NCBI GenBank assembly: GCA_934162535.1
Contig: CAKPJC010000030.1
Coordinates: 1 to 12,256 of the forward strand
DNA: 12,256 nucleotides
Reading direction: 5' to 3'
Origin: an uncultured Clostridia bacterium
Lineage (GTDB): Bacteria; Bacillota; Clostridia; TANB77; CAG-508
In this document: positions 5,892 through 12,256 of the stretch, one piece after another
Position numbering within the stretch: position 1 is the stretch's first letter
Layout: every line of letters begins with the position of its first letter
Position numbers and translations under genes: made by a program
The notes under the pieces: model-generated
The model's input: only the letters and a program-made list of their open reading frames with translations
Told to the model about the DNA's origin: nothing
Databases searched by the model: none

Positions 5892-7739
5892 ATGGGAAAA
5901 ATAATAGGAATTGATTTAGGAACAACAAATTCATGTGTAGCAGTAATGGAAGGAGGAGAAGCTGTAGTAATACCAAATGCAGAAGGAAATAGAACTACAC
6001 CATCAGTAGTAGCATTTTCAAAAAATGGTGAAAGACTAGTAGGACAAATTGCAAAACGTCAAGCAGTAACAAATCCAGACAATACAGTAATTTCAATAAA
6101 AAGAAAAATGGGAACAAACGAAAAAGTTGATATAGAAGGAGATAAATTTTCACCACAAGAAATATCAGCAATGATATTACAAAAATTAAAAGCAGATGCA
6201 GAAAACTATTTAGGACAAAAGGTAACTCAAGCAGTTATAACAGTACCTGCATACTTCAGTGATAGCCAAAGACAAGCAACAAAAGATGCTGGAAAAATAG
6301 CTGGACTTGAAGTACTAAGAATTATAAATGAACCAACAGCAGCAGCTTTAGCATATGGAATGGATAAAGAGCAAGATCAAAAAATAATGATATATGACTT
6401 AGGTGGAGGAACATTTGACGTATCAATACTTGATATTGGTGATGGAGTATTTGAAGTACTAGCTACAAATGGTAATACACACTTAGGTGGAGACGACTTT
6501 GATGAAGCAATAATCAAATATTTAGTAGCTGAATTCAAAAAATCAAGTGGAATAGACCTAACATCAGACAAAATGGCAATGCAAAGACTAAAAGAAGCAG
6601 CTGAAAAAGCTAAAATAGAATTATCAGGTGTACAACAAACACAAATAAACTTACCATTTATTACAGCTGATAGCACAGGACCAAAACACTTAGATATAAC
6701 ATTAACAAGATCAAAATTTGAAGAATTAATTCACGATTTAGTAGAAGCAACAGCTGGACCAGTAAACCAAGCATTAAAAGATGCAGGACTAACACCAAAT
6801 GATATACACAAAGTATTATTAGTAGGTGGATCTACAAGAGTTCCAGCAGTACAAGAAGCTGTAAAAAGAATAACAGGAAAAGAAGCAGATAAGGGAATAA
6901 ACCCAGATGAATGTGTTGCAATTGGTGCAGCAATTCAAGGTGGCGTATTATCAGGAGATGTAAAAGACCTTGTATTACTTGATGTAACACCATTATCATT
7001 AGGTATTGAAACATATGGTGGAGTATTCACAAAATTAATCGAAAGAAACACAACAATACCAACAAAGAAATCACAAGTATTCTCAACAGCAGCAGATGGT
7101 CAAACATCAGTAGAAGTACACGTATTACAAGGTGAAAGAGAAATGGCTGCATATAACAAAACATTAGGAAGATTCCAACTAACAGGAATTCCAGCAGCAC
7201 CAAGAGGAGTACCACAAATAGAAGTAACATTTGATATAGATGCAAATGGTATAGTACATGTATCAGCAAAAGACATGGCTACAGGAAATGAGCAAAATGT
7301 ATCAATCACAGCATCAACAAACTTAACAGATGAAGATATAGAAAAAGCTGTTAAAGATGCAGAAGCACATGCAGAAGAAGATAAAAAGAAAAAAGAAGAA
7401 ATTGAAGTTAGAAACAATGCTGAAAGCTTAGTATATAATAGTGAAAAAACATTAGGAGAATTAGGAGACAAAATAAGTGGAGAAGAAAAATCAAAAATTG
7501 AAGCTGAAATAGAAAGCACAAGAAAAGCTCTTGATTCAAACAATACAGAAAACATCAAAGAAGCAACAGAAAGACTAACAAAAGTATTCTATGAAATGTC
7601 GGAGCAATTATATAAGAATGCAAATCCAAATGGTGGAGTAGACCCAAATGCTACAGCAAGTGGAACAGAAGAAACAAACAACAATGATGGAAATGTTTAT
7701 GATGCAGATTACAAAGTTGAAGATGATGACAAAAAATAA
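5892..7739 (+). CDS. dnaK: Chaperone DnaK (Hsp70)
   Basis: A 615-aa protein, normal length. The ATPase domain has phosphate loop 1 IDLGTTNS (7-14), IINEPTAAALAYG (144-156), phosphate loop 2 DLGGGTFDVS (169-178) and the adenosine motif VLLVGGSTRVP (308-318). The linker and start of the substrate-binding domain are DVKDLVLLDVTPLSLG (356-371), followed by the beta-sandwich, the helical lid and a low-complexity acidic tail ending EDDDKK. The sequence around residues 70-90 is short, as in Firmicutes DnaK, which lack an insertion present in proteobacterial forms. DnaK binds exposed hydrophobic peptides in an ATP cycle driven by DnaJ and GrpE, both encoded beside it. The ATG follows AAAGGAAG (5876-5883) with an 8-base spacer. 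Confidence 0.99.
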   Translation: MGKIIGIDLGTTNSCVAVMEGGEAVVIPNAEGNRTTPSVVAFSKNGERLVGQIAKRQAVTNPDNTVISIKRKMGTNEKVDIEGDKFSPQEISAMILQKLKADAENYLGQKVTQAVITVPAYFSDSQRQATKDAGKIAGLEVLRIINEPTAAALAYGMDKEQDQKIMIYDLGGGTFDVSILDIGDGVFEVLATNGNTHLGGDDFDEAIIKYLVAEFKKSSGIDLTSDKMAMQRLKEAAEKAKIELSGVQQTQINLPFITADSTGPKHLDITLTRSKFEELIHDLVEATAGPVNQALKDAGLTPNDIHKVLLVGGSTRVPAVQEAVKRITGKEADKGINPDECVAIGAAIQGGVLSGDVKDLVLLDVTPLSLGIETYGGVFTKLIERNTTIPTKKSQVFSTAADGQTSVEVHVLQGEREMAAYNKTLGRFQLTGIPAAPRGVPQIEVTFDIDANGIVHVSAKDMATGNEQNVSITASTNLTDEDIEKAVKDAEAHAEEDKKKKEEIEVRNNAESLVYNSEKTLGELGDKISGEEKSKIEAEIESTRKALDSNNTENIKEATERLTKVFYEMSEQLYKNANPNGGVDPNATASGTEETNNNDGNVYDADYKVEDDDKK

Positions 7740-7782
7740 AGCTCTAAAAGATAAAATAGAAGATAAAAAAATATAAGACAAT

Positions 7783-7817
7783 GTATGGAGGTTAGAACAT
7801 TCTTCTGACCTCCATAC
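7783..7817 (+). promoter_or_regulatory. Strong dnaK-dnaJ intercistronic hairpin
   Basis: Arms 7783-7797 and 7803-7817 pair over 15 base pairs (one G-T wobble) around a 5-base loop, CATTC. No T run follows (the next bases are TAGGATTATTTG), so it is not a standard terminator. It begins 43 bases after the dnaK stop and ends 23 bases before the dnaJ ribosome binding site. It probably protects the 3' end of a hrcA-grpE-dnaK mRNA, marks a processing site, or lowers dnaJ expression relative to dnaK. Confidence 0.8.
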
Positions 7818-7851
7818 TAGGATTATTTGATATTATCTCAAGGAGGGAAAA

Positions 7852-9009
7852 ATGGCAGGTAAAAGAGATTATTATGAAGTATTAGGTGTTAATAAAACAG
7901 CTACAGATGAAGAATTAAAAAAAGCATATAGAAAACTTGCAAAAAAATATCATCCAGATGCCAATCCAGATAATAAAAAAGAGGCAGAAGCTAAATTTAA
8001 AGAAGTAAATGAAGCATATGAAACATTATCAGATCCACAAAAAAGAAGAATGTATGACCAGTTTGGACATGATGGACCACAAGGATTTGGTGGTGCAGGA
8101 GGACCATTTGGAGGAGGAAATTATTATTCATATTCAACATCAGGGTTTGATGGGTTTTCAGACTTTGGCGATTTAGGAGATATATTTTCATCATTTTTTG
8201 GTGGAGGAGCAAGAACTGGTGCAAGACAACAAAGAGGACCAAGAAAAGGTGCAGACTTGAATTTGAATTTGGAAATAACTTTTGAAGAGGCTTTTTTAGG
8301 TGTTGAAAAACAAATAAGTATAACAAGACCAGAAGTATGTGATGTGTGTCACGGTAGTGGAGCAAGACCAGGAACGACAGTATCTAAATGTACCGTATGT
8401 AATGGAACAGGAACTGTGAAACAAGTTCAAAATACAATATTAGGACAAATGCAAACTACAAGAACATGTACAAATTGCCATGGAACAGGAGAAGTTATAA
8501 AAGAGCCATGTGATAACTGTAAAGGAAAAGGGACTGTTAGAAAACAACCGAAAATAAGAGTAAAAATTCCAGCTGGAATAGATGATAATCAAACTGTAGT
8601 ATTAAAAGGAGAAGGCGAGCCTGGCGAAAAAGGTGGACCAAAAGGAGATTTATACATAACAGTTAGGATAAAGAAAAGCAGTATATTTACAAGACAAGGA
8701 ACAACAGTTTTGTGTGATATTCCAATAACAATAACACAGGCAACTCTTGGAGCAAATCTAAAAATACCAATGGTAGATGGAACAACAGAAACATATACAA
8801 TTCCAGAAGGAACGCAAACTGGAACTAAATTTACCATCAGAGAAAAAGGCTTCAAATCATTAAATTCAAGTGCAAAAGGAAATTTTGTGTTCACAGTTGT
8901 TGTTCAAACACCAAAAAGACTAAACAAAGAGCAAAGAGAACTAATCGAGAAACTAGCAGTTACTATGAATGAACAACCACCTGTAAAAAAGAGAGGGTTA
9001 TTTGGATAG
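7852..9009 (+). CDS. dnaJ: Chaperone DnaJ (type I Hsp40)
   Basis: A 385-aa protein with the full type I layout. The J domain (about 5-70) carries the HPD tripeptide at 34-36 that stimulates DnaK ATPase. The Gly/Phe-rich region spans about 72-120. The zinc-binding domain has four CxxCxGxG repeats (CDVCHGSG from 163, CTVCNGTG from 180, CTNCHGTG from 206, CDNCKGKG from 220), which bind two zinc ions. The C-terminal peptide-binding domains follow. DnaJ delivers unfolded proteins to DnaK. The ATG follows AAGGAGG (7840-7846) with a 5-base spacer. It closes the heat-shock operon. No clear intrinsic terminator follows; the next gene has its own promoter. Many Clostridia and Bacilli carry prmA after dnaJ, but here a sortase follows. 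Confidence 0.99.
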   Translation: MAGKRDYYEVLGVNKTATDEELKKAYRKLAKKYHPDANPDNKKEAEAKFKEVNEAYETLSDPQKRRMYDQFGHDGPQGFGGAGGPFGGGNYYSYSTSGFDGFSDFGDLGDIFSSFFGGGARTGARQQRGPRKGADLNLNLEITFEEAFLGVEKQISITRPEVCDVCHGSGARPGTTVSKCTVCNGTGTVKQVQNTILGQMQTTRTCTNCHGTGEVIKEPCDNCKGKGTVRKQPKIRVKIPAGIDDNQTVVLKGEGEPGEKGGPKGDLYITVRIKKSSIFTRQGTTVLCDIPITITQATLGANLKIPMVDGTTETYTIPEGTQTGTKFTIREKGFKSLNSSAKGNFVFTVVVQTPKRLNKEQRELIEKLAVTMNEQPPVKKRGLFG

Positions 9010-9012
9010 TAA

Positions 9013-9041
9013 TTGACAAAAAGTGGATTTTATGGTAACAT
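9013..9041 (+). promoter_or_regulatory. Sigma-A promoter of the sortase gene
   Basis: TTGACA (9013-9018), a 17-base spacer and TAACAT (9036-9041). It begins 4 bases after the dnaJ stop codon, so the sortase can be expressed independently of heat-shock control. The leader would be roughly 85 bases and contains a hairpin at 9064-9084. Confidence 0.65.
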
Positions 9042-9063
9042 AATATAGCAAACATTTTATAAG

Positions 9064-9084
9064 GGCACAGTATTTTCTTGTGCC
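9064..9084 (+). promoter_or_regulatory. Small hairpin between dnaJ and the sortase gene
   Basis: GGCACA (9064-9069) pairs with TGTGCC (9079-9084) around a 9-base loop. The sequence after it (TGATATGTAC) is not a T run. It could be a weak terminator for dnaJ read-through or a 5' stabilising stem for the sortase mRNA. Confidence 0.45.
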
Positions 9085-9133
9085 TGATATGTACATATTT
9101 TCTAGAATTAACAACATACTAAGGAGGTACATC

Positions 9134-9910
9134 ATGAAAAAATTCTTGAAGTCACTTCGGTCTATTGGAATCATACTATGCTTTATCATATGCATAGGCT
9201 CTATCATTTACATAATGATAGAGAAAAACTCACTCAGCGAGGAGGAGGATGTATTTACAGAACTTCAGGACATCAAAGATCAGAACGAAAAAGATGTAGA
9301 TATGGTAATAAACACGGAGGACGGAGGAATTTTACCGGAGTACAGGAAGTTATATGAAGAAAATGGTGACATGTATGGTTGGATAAAAGTTGATGGAACA
9401 AACATTGACTATCCTGTAATGCAAACACCAGATAGACCTAACTACTATCTAAGGAGAAATTGGACAGGAGAATATTCAATAAAGGGAATTCCATACATAG
9501 ATGAAAGAGTAACAGATAACTCGGAGAACATATTTATATATGGACATAATATGGATGATGGTTCTATGTTTGGGGATTTACCTGAATACAAAGACGAAAC
9601 ATACTATAAGAATCATAAGTATATTGAATTTAACACAATATACGAAAGAGCAAAGTATGAGATTGTGAGTGTTTCTAAAACAGTTGCACTAGAAGACTCT
9701 GAACTTCTAACAACATCGGAGTACTATGTATATCAACATACAGAACTTGATACTCCAGAAGAGTTTAACAATTACTGGAGTAACATCAAGAAGAACGAGT
9801 ACTTTGATACAGGTGTAACTGCAAAGTATGGAGATAGGTTGATAACACTGTCAACTTGTGACTACTGGACAGAAGGGGCAAGACTTCTGGTAATTGCAAA
9901 GAAAATATGA
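9134..9910 (+). CDS. srtB: Class B sortase
   Basis: A 258-aa membrane-anchored transpeptidase. A basic start and one membrane segment (about 11-29) give a signal-anchor topology with the enzyme outside. The sortase B core has the catalytic His138 in IYGHNMDDGSMFGDL, the catalytic Cys242 in ITLSTCDYW and Arg250 in EGARLLVIA. The long segment between His and Cys, with its helix (TPEEFNNYW), is typical of class B. Sortases cut a C-terminal sorting signal between Thr and Gly (or Asn) and join the protein to peptidoglycan or to another pilin. The ATG at 9134 is chosen for AAGGAGG at 9121-9127 (6-base spacer); an upstream in-frame ATG at 9080 falls inside the leader hairpin. It faces a cell-wall-anchored protein gene with a TPKTG signal on the opposite strand, a plausible substrate. 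Confidence 0.95.
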   Translation: MKKFLKSLRSIGIILCFIICIGSIIYIMIEKNSLSEEEDVFTELQDIKDQNEKDVDMVINTEDGGILPEYRKLYEENGDMYGWIKVDGTNIDYPVMQTPDRPNYYLRRNWTGEYSIKGIPYIDERVTDNSENIFIYGHNMDDGSMFGDLPEYKDETYYKNHKYIEFNTIYERAKYEIVSVSKTVALEDSELLTTSEYYVYQHTELDTPEEFNNYWSNIKKNEYFDTGVTAKYGDRLITLSTCDYWTEGARLLVIAKKI

Positions 9911-9916
9911 AAGCAA

Positions 9917-9947
9917 ATAGAGGGAGGCGTGTTTCGCCTCCCTCTAT
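9917..9947 (+). terminator. GC-rich terminator hairpin after the sortase gene
   Basis: A perfect 13-bp stem (9917-9929 with 9935-9947) with a TGTTT loop begins 6 bases after the sortase stop. The T tract downstream is weak (ATAAATTG), so it is an imperfect intrinsic terminator, but its stability and place make it the likely end of the sortase transcript. Confidence 0.7.
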
Positions 9948-9967
9948 ATAAATTGTAGTTTATTATA

Positions 9968-10000
9968 ATATACTAGGAATGTAGAACTTTACTAGTATAT
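9968..10000. other. AT-rich inverted repeat between convergent genes
   Basis: Nine-base perfect arms (ATATACTAG at 9968-9976 and CTAGTATAT at 9992-10000) with a 15-base loop. It lies between two stronger terminator hairpins. The function is unclear; it may be part of a bidirectional termination region or a protein-binding site. Confidence 0.4.
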
Positions 10001-10005
10001 AAAGT

Positions 10006-10033
10006 AAGAGAGTGCCCATCAGGGCACTCTCTT
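10006..10033 (-). terminator. Terminator hairpin, probably for the minus-strand surface-protein gene
   Basis: A perfect 12-bp stem (10006-10017 with 10022-10033) with an ATCA loop. On the minus strand it lies 45 bases after the stop and is followed by ACTTTATATAC. On the plus strand three T residues close the stem and continue it. It probably works in both directions between the convergent genes. Confidence 0.65.
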
Positions 10034-10036
10034 TGG

Positions 10037-10064
10037 CATATCTAATCAATTGTGTTTAGATATG
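10037..10064 (-). other. Inverted repeat just after the minus-strand gene
   Basis: CATATCTAA (10037-10045) and TTAGATATG (10056-10064) are perfect 9-base arms with a 10-base loop, 14 bases past the stop codon at 10079. It adds to the terminator cluster; it may stabilise the 3' end of the message. Confidence 0.4.
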
Positions 10065-10078
10065 AGTAACTTAGGGTT

Positions 10079-12256
10079 TTAGATGTTCTCGCCTTCTTTA
10101 CGCTTGGTAATGACCAAACCGACACCGACGACCATACTCAGCGTTGCAATCATTGCATAAGTTGCAATGTGAGTCGTATCACCAGTCTTAGGAGTATTGG
10201 TGATTTTCTTGTCCTCCTTCTTGGGGGGATTAGAAATCTTCACTACCTGAGGCTTGGTGGGCTGAGGCTCCAAATCGGGCTCAGTGGGCTGAGGCTCCAA
10301 ATCGGGCTCAGTAGGCTGAGGTTCAGGATCGGGCTCAGTAGGCTGAGGTTCAGGATCGGGAACCGGAGTGGGCTCCGGGTCAGGATCCGGTTTAGGATCA
10401 GGGTCGGGCTTGGGCTCCGGTTTAGGATCGGGTTCGGGATCGGGATGGTGATGATGACCACCACCACCGTTCTTATCGTTTTGAACGTTGAAGATGGCAG
10501 TTTCACCAGAAACCAGAGTAATGGAAATCTCATCGGAATTCAATTTATACCCATTGGGGGCAGTGACTTCCTTAATGTAGTACTTCCCAGCGTCGGGGAT
10601 TAAGTACTTAATGTTAATGCTCCCATTCTCCGTGACCAGGGCAGCAGCCTTGGTCTTGTCAGTAGTGAAATACCCATTTCCTTCCTCGTCAAGGGCATAA
10701 TAATACGTCACCTTGACAGGTTCACCTGCCGGGCACATACCGGTGTCTTCACTGTCATCAGTAGCAAAAGTGCTGACGATTTCACTGGGAGACATCTGTG
10801 GAGTGACTGCTGGGCACTCATACGTGTAATAAAACAGATTGAATGTGGCAGGGTCAGTAATGAGGTTTCCGTTCTTATCGACCTTATTGATGGTTAAATC
10901 ACCATCAACTTGCTGCAACTCAATGGAGTTGTAGTAGGAATACCAGAATCCTTGATACGCATTGTTGGTCCAAGGACCATCAATACCCATTGCCATAGAA
11001 ATGGCGAATTTGGTTGCATCACTACGGCTCAATCCTGCTTCACTTGCAGTCTTGAGATAGTCATTAACTTTGCTCCAGACGCCCTGAACGTCATCCATGT
11101 AATTCTTCAGACCAAAATTGTACGGATACCATTTGGCATGATAATCGTTCATGAAACTTTGCTGCTCATCTTTACTACCAAAAGCAAGGTTGAACAGGTT
11201 TTCATAGAACATGCGATAAGACACAGTTGCAAGTGACTCTTCAGGCCACTTAAACTGAATCACATAGTTCCCATTAGTATTGGGACCAAATACATAGATA
11301 AATTTACCGAACCCTTCAGGATAAGTTTCCTTGAGAGATTCGAGCTTTTCAGGAGTAACAGTGTACTGGTGGTCTTGGTCGCCACCCTGCATTGCATAAA
11401 TCTTCTCAGGGTGTTCATTAAAAAGCTCATCAATGGACTTATAATCAGAACCAAGTTCCGTATTATAATAATTGATGATATAATCCGTCAGCGCTGTTTC
11501 GCCGGTATAACCGGCTTCTTCGAGAACGTGGTAAATGTTGGCTACCATGTCAACATTTATCTGATGCGGACGAGAAACACCAAAAAGTTTCTGAATTGGC
11601 TCAGACTTGGCCAGTGCACCAATGTAGGACAAGGGCAACTGCTGATGATCAAAACCCAAATAATTCGTCAAATCGTCAAGATTAGACGTATCTCCAGTTT
11701 CAAGACGGAAAGAACCGTCAACGTACCGGTAGGTATGACCATTAGAAACAGTCACGGTAATGTCAAATGCATTAGCGTCACTGGGAACGCACACATAATG
11801 TGCATCCGGATCCTCGATGCCGTAACGGTCTTTTAGGTATTTTTGATACCAAAGATTTAACACATCCAATGCTTCGGAGAAATTCAAAATTATATTTTTT
11901 TCTGTCACTTCATCAGTGACGTCAAAATTAATTTTGAAAACTCCGTCCTCTAAGCTAATGTCATAGCTAGACTTGACTCCGTTACTGGTTGCGGGTTGGT
12001 TCGGGACAATAACGCCAGAAGGCTTGTCAGAACCACTGTCACCAGGCTCAGAACCACCAGCACCAGGATCAGTACCGGGGTCAGAACCACCAGCACCAGG
12101 ATCAGTACCGGGGTCAGAACCACCAGTACCAGGATCGGTACCGGGGTCAGAACCACCAGCACCAGGATCAGTACCGGGGTCAGAACCACCAGCACCAGGA
12201 TCAGTACCGGGGTCAGAACCACCAGCACCAGGATCAGTACCGGGGTCAGAACCACC
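10079..12256 (-). CDS. Cell-wall-anchored repeat surface protein with SpaA-like domain and TPKTG sorting signal, N-terminus beyond window
   Basis: The frame is open to the right edge, so at least 725 aa are visible and the start lies outside. From the N-terminal side it has a Gly/Ser/Asp/Pro repeat region (six units of GGSDPGTDPGA, 12053-12256), then a roughly 350-residue globular region I do not recognise, which contains many Tyr and Trp. A SpaA/Cna-B-type prealbumin-like domain follows (DGDLTINKVDKNG to AIFNVQND, about 10480-10910), then GGGGHHHH, a Pro/Asp/Glu wall-spanning stretch, the sorting signal TPKTG (10181-10195), a hydrophobic segment and the tail KRKEGENI. TPKTG departs from LPxTG at the first position, as in the xPxTG signals of some clostridial class B sortases. 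GTG at 11908 is in frame but is not the real start. A sample line (11041-11100) has 28 of 60 G+C, against 16 of 60 in dnaK (6601-6660), so it may be horizontally acquired. It is likely an adhesin or pilin-like protein. Confidence 0.9.
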   Translation of the reverse strand, partial: GGSDPGTDPGAGGSDPGTDPGAGGSDPGTDPGAGGSDPGTDPGTGGSDPGTDPGAGGSDPGTDPGAGGSEPGDSGSDKPSGVIVPNQPATSNGVKSSYDISLEDGVFKINFDVTDEVTEKNIILNFSEALDVLNLWYQKYLKDRYGIEDPDAHYVCVPSDANAFDITVTVSNGHTYRYVDGSFRLETGDTSNLDDLTNYLGFDHQQLPLSYIGALAKSEPIQKLFGVSRPHQINVDMVANIYHVLEEAGYTGETALTDYIINYYNTELGSDYKSIDELFNEHPEKIYAMQGGDQDHQYTVTPEKLESLKETYPEGFGKFIYVFGPNTNGNYVIQFKWPEESLATVSYRMFYENLFNLAFGSKDEQQSFMNDYHAKWYPYNFGLKNYMDDVQGVWSKVNDYLKTASEAGLSRSDATKFAISMAMGIDGPWTNNAYQGFWYSYYNSIELQQVDGDLTINKVDKNGNLITDPATFNLFYYTYECPAVTPQMSPSEIVSTFATDDSEDTGMCPAGEPVKVTYYYALDEEGNGYFTTDKTKAAALVTENGSINIKYLIPDAGKYYIKEVTAPNGYKLNSDEISITLVSGETAIFNVQNDKNGGGGHHHHPDPEPDPKPEPKPDPDPKPDPDPEPTPVPDPEPQPTEPDPEPQPTEPDLEPQPTEPDLEPQPTKPQVVKISNPPKKEDKKITNTPKTGDTTHIATYAMIATLSMVVGVGLVITKRKEGENI
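10259..10360 (-). repeat. 27-bp tandem repeats encoding EPQPTEPD(L/P)
   Basis: Units at 10259-10285 and 10286-10312 are identical. The unit at 10313-10339 is diverged, and a partial copy at 10340-10360 matches the diverged type. They encode nine-residue Pro/Glu repeats in the wall-spanning region and may vary in number by slippage. More degenerate six-base repeats (Asp-Pro, Lys-Pro) continue to about 10445. Confidence 0.88.
12053..12256 (-). repeat. 33-bp tandem repeats encoding GGSDPGTDPGA
   Basis: Six full units (12053-12250) plus six bases at the window edge. Five of the six are identical; the third (12119-12151) differs at two bases and reads T instead of A at one residue. A degenerate unit lies at 12032-12052. 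The array continues past the window, so its full length is unknown. The unit length keeps the frame, so copy number can change without breaking the protein. Arrays like this are also prone to assembly collapse. Confidence 0.95.

Noticed and set aside
10169..10603. Plus-strand open frame rich in Arg, Leu and Gly
   Set aside because: Antisense of the Pro/Glu repeats of the minus-strand gene; its length comes from the repeats lacking stop codons.
11950..12255. Minus-strand frame with a Val/Leu/Thr/Pro repeat
   Set aside because: It is an alternative frame of the 33-bp repeat. The GGSDPGTDPGA frame is continuous with the cell-wall protein and is the real one.
1..12256. tRNA, rRNA, CRISPR array, DGR reverse transcriptase or template repeat
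   Set aside because: No repeat-spacer pattern, no tRNA-like cloverleaf, no RT motif and no adenine-rich copy of 3892-4050 were found by reading both strands.

Overview
The window looks like a low-GC Gram-positive chromosome from an uncultured gut-type Clostridia/Firmicutes lineage. The signs are an hrcA-grpE-dnaK-dnaJ heat-shock operon under CIRCE control, a class B sortase, strong AGGAGG-type ribosome binding sites with some TTG and GTG starts, and very A-rich coding strands dominated by ATA, AGA and ACA codons. The genus cannot be fixed from the sequence.

Left part (1-2350). A PD-(D/E)XK nuclease/transposase-family gene enters from the left edge. Its 3' end runs into a 95-bp remnant (836-930) that matches, at 87 of 95 positions, part of the large surface-protein gene lying 3 kb downstream. 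Next is an intact HTH-Fic fusion protein with its own extended -10 promoter, then a consensus sigma-A promoter, a doubtful small ORF and an intrinsic terminator.

Centre-left (2368-4127). A membrane-anchored extracellular protein ends in an FGE-sulfatase/C-type-lectin-like domain. Its last 53 codons switch abruptly to NNT/NNC codons (38 of 53, against 17 of 53 just upstream). That is the expected signature of a diversity-generating retroelement (DGR) variable region, where AAY codons in a template become NNY. A 13-bp hairpin terminator follows. No reverse transcriptase or template repeat is visible here, so the machinery would have to lie elsewhere. This is the most interesting part of the window.

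Centre (4163-9009). hrcA, grpE, dnaK and dnaJ run in one direction. Two CIRCE-like operators flank the hrcA promoter. A 15-bp hairpin sits between dnaK and dnaJ, and a smaller one sits ahead of dnaK.

Right part (9013-12256). A separately promoted class B sortase converges on a large cell-wall-anchored protein on the minus strand (TPKTG sorting signal, SpaA-like domain, Pro-rich wall-spanning region, six 33-bp repeats). Four hairpins lie between them. The minus-strand gene runs off the right edge. It has clearly higher GC than the rest of the window, which suggests horizontal acquisition (or, less likely, an assembly join). The sortase may anchor this protein, but that is inference from proximity and motif.
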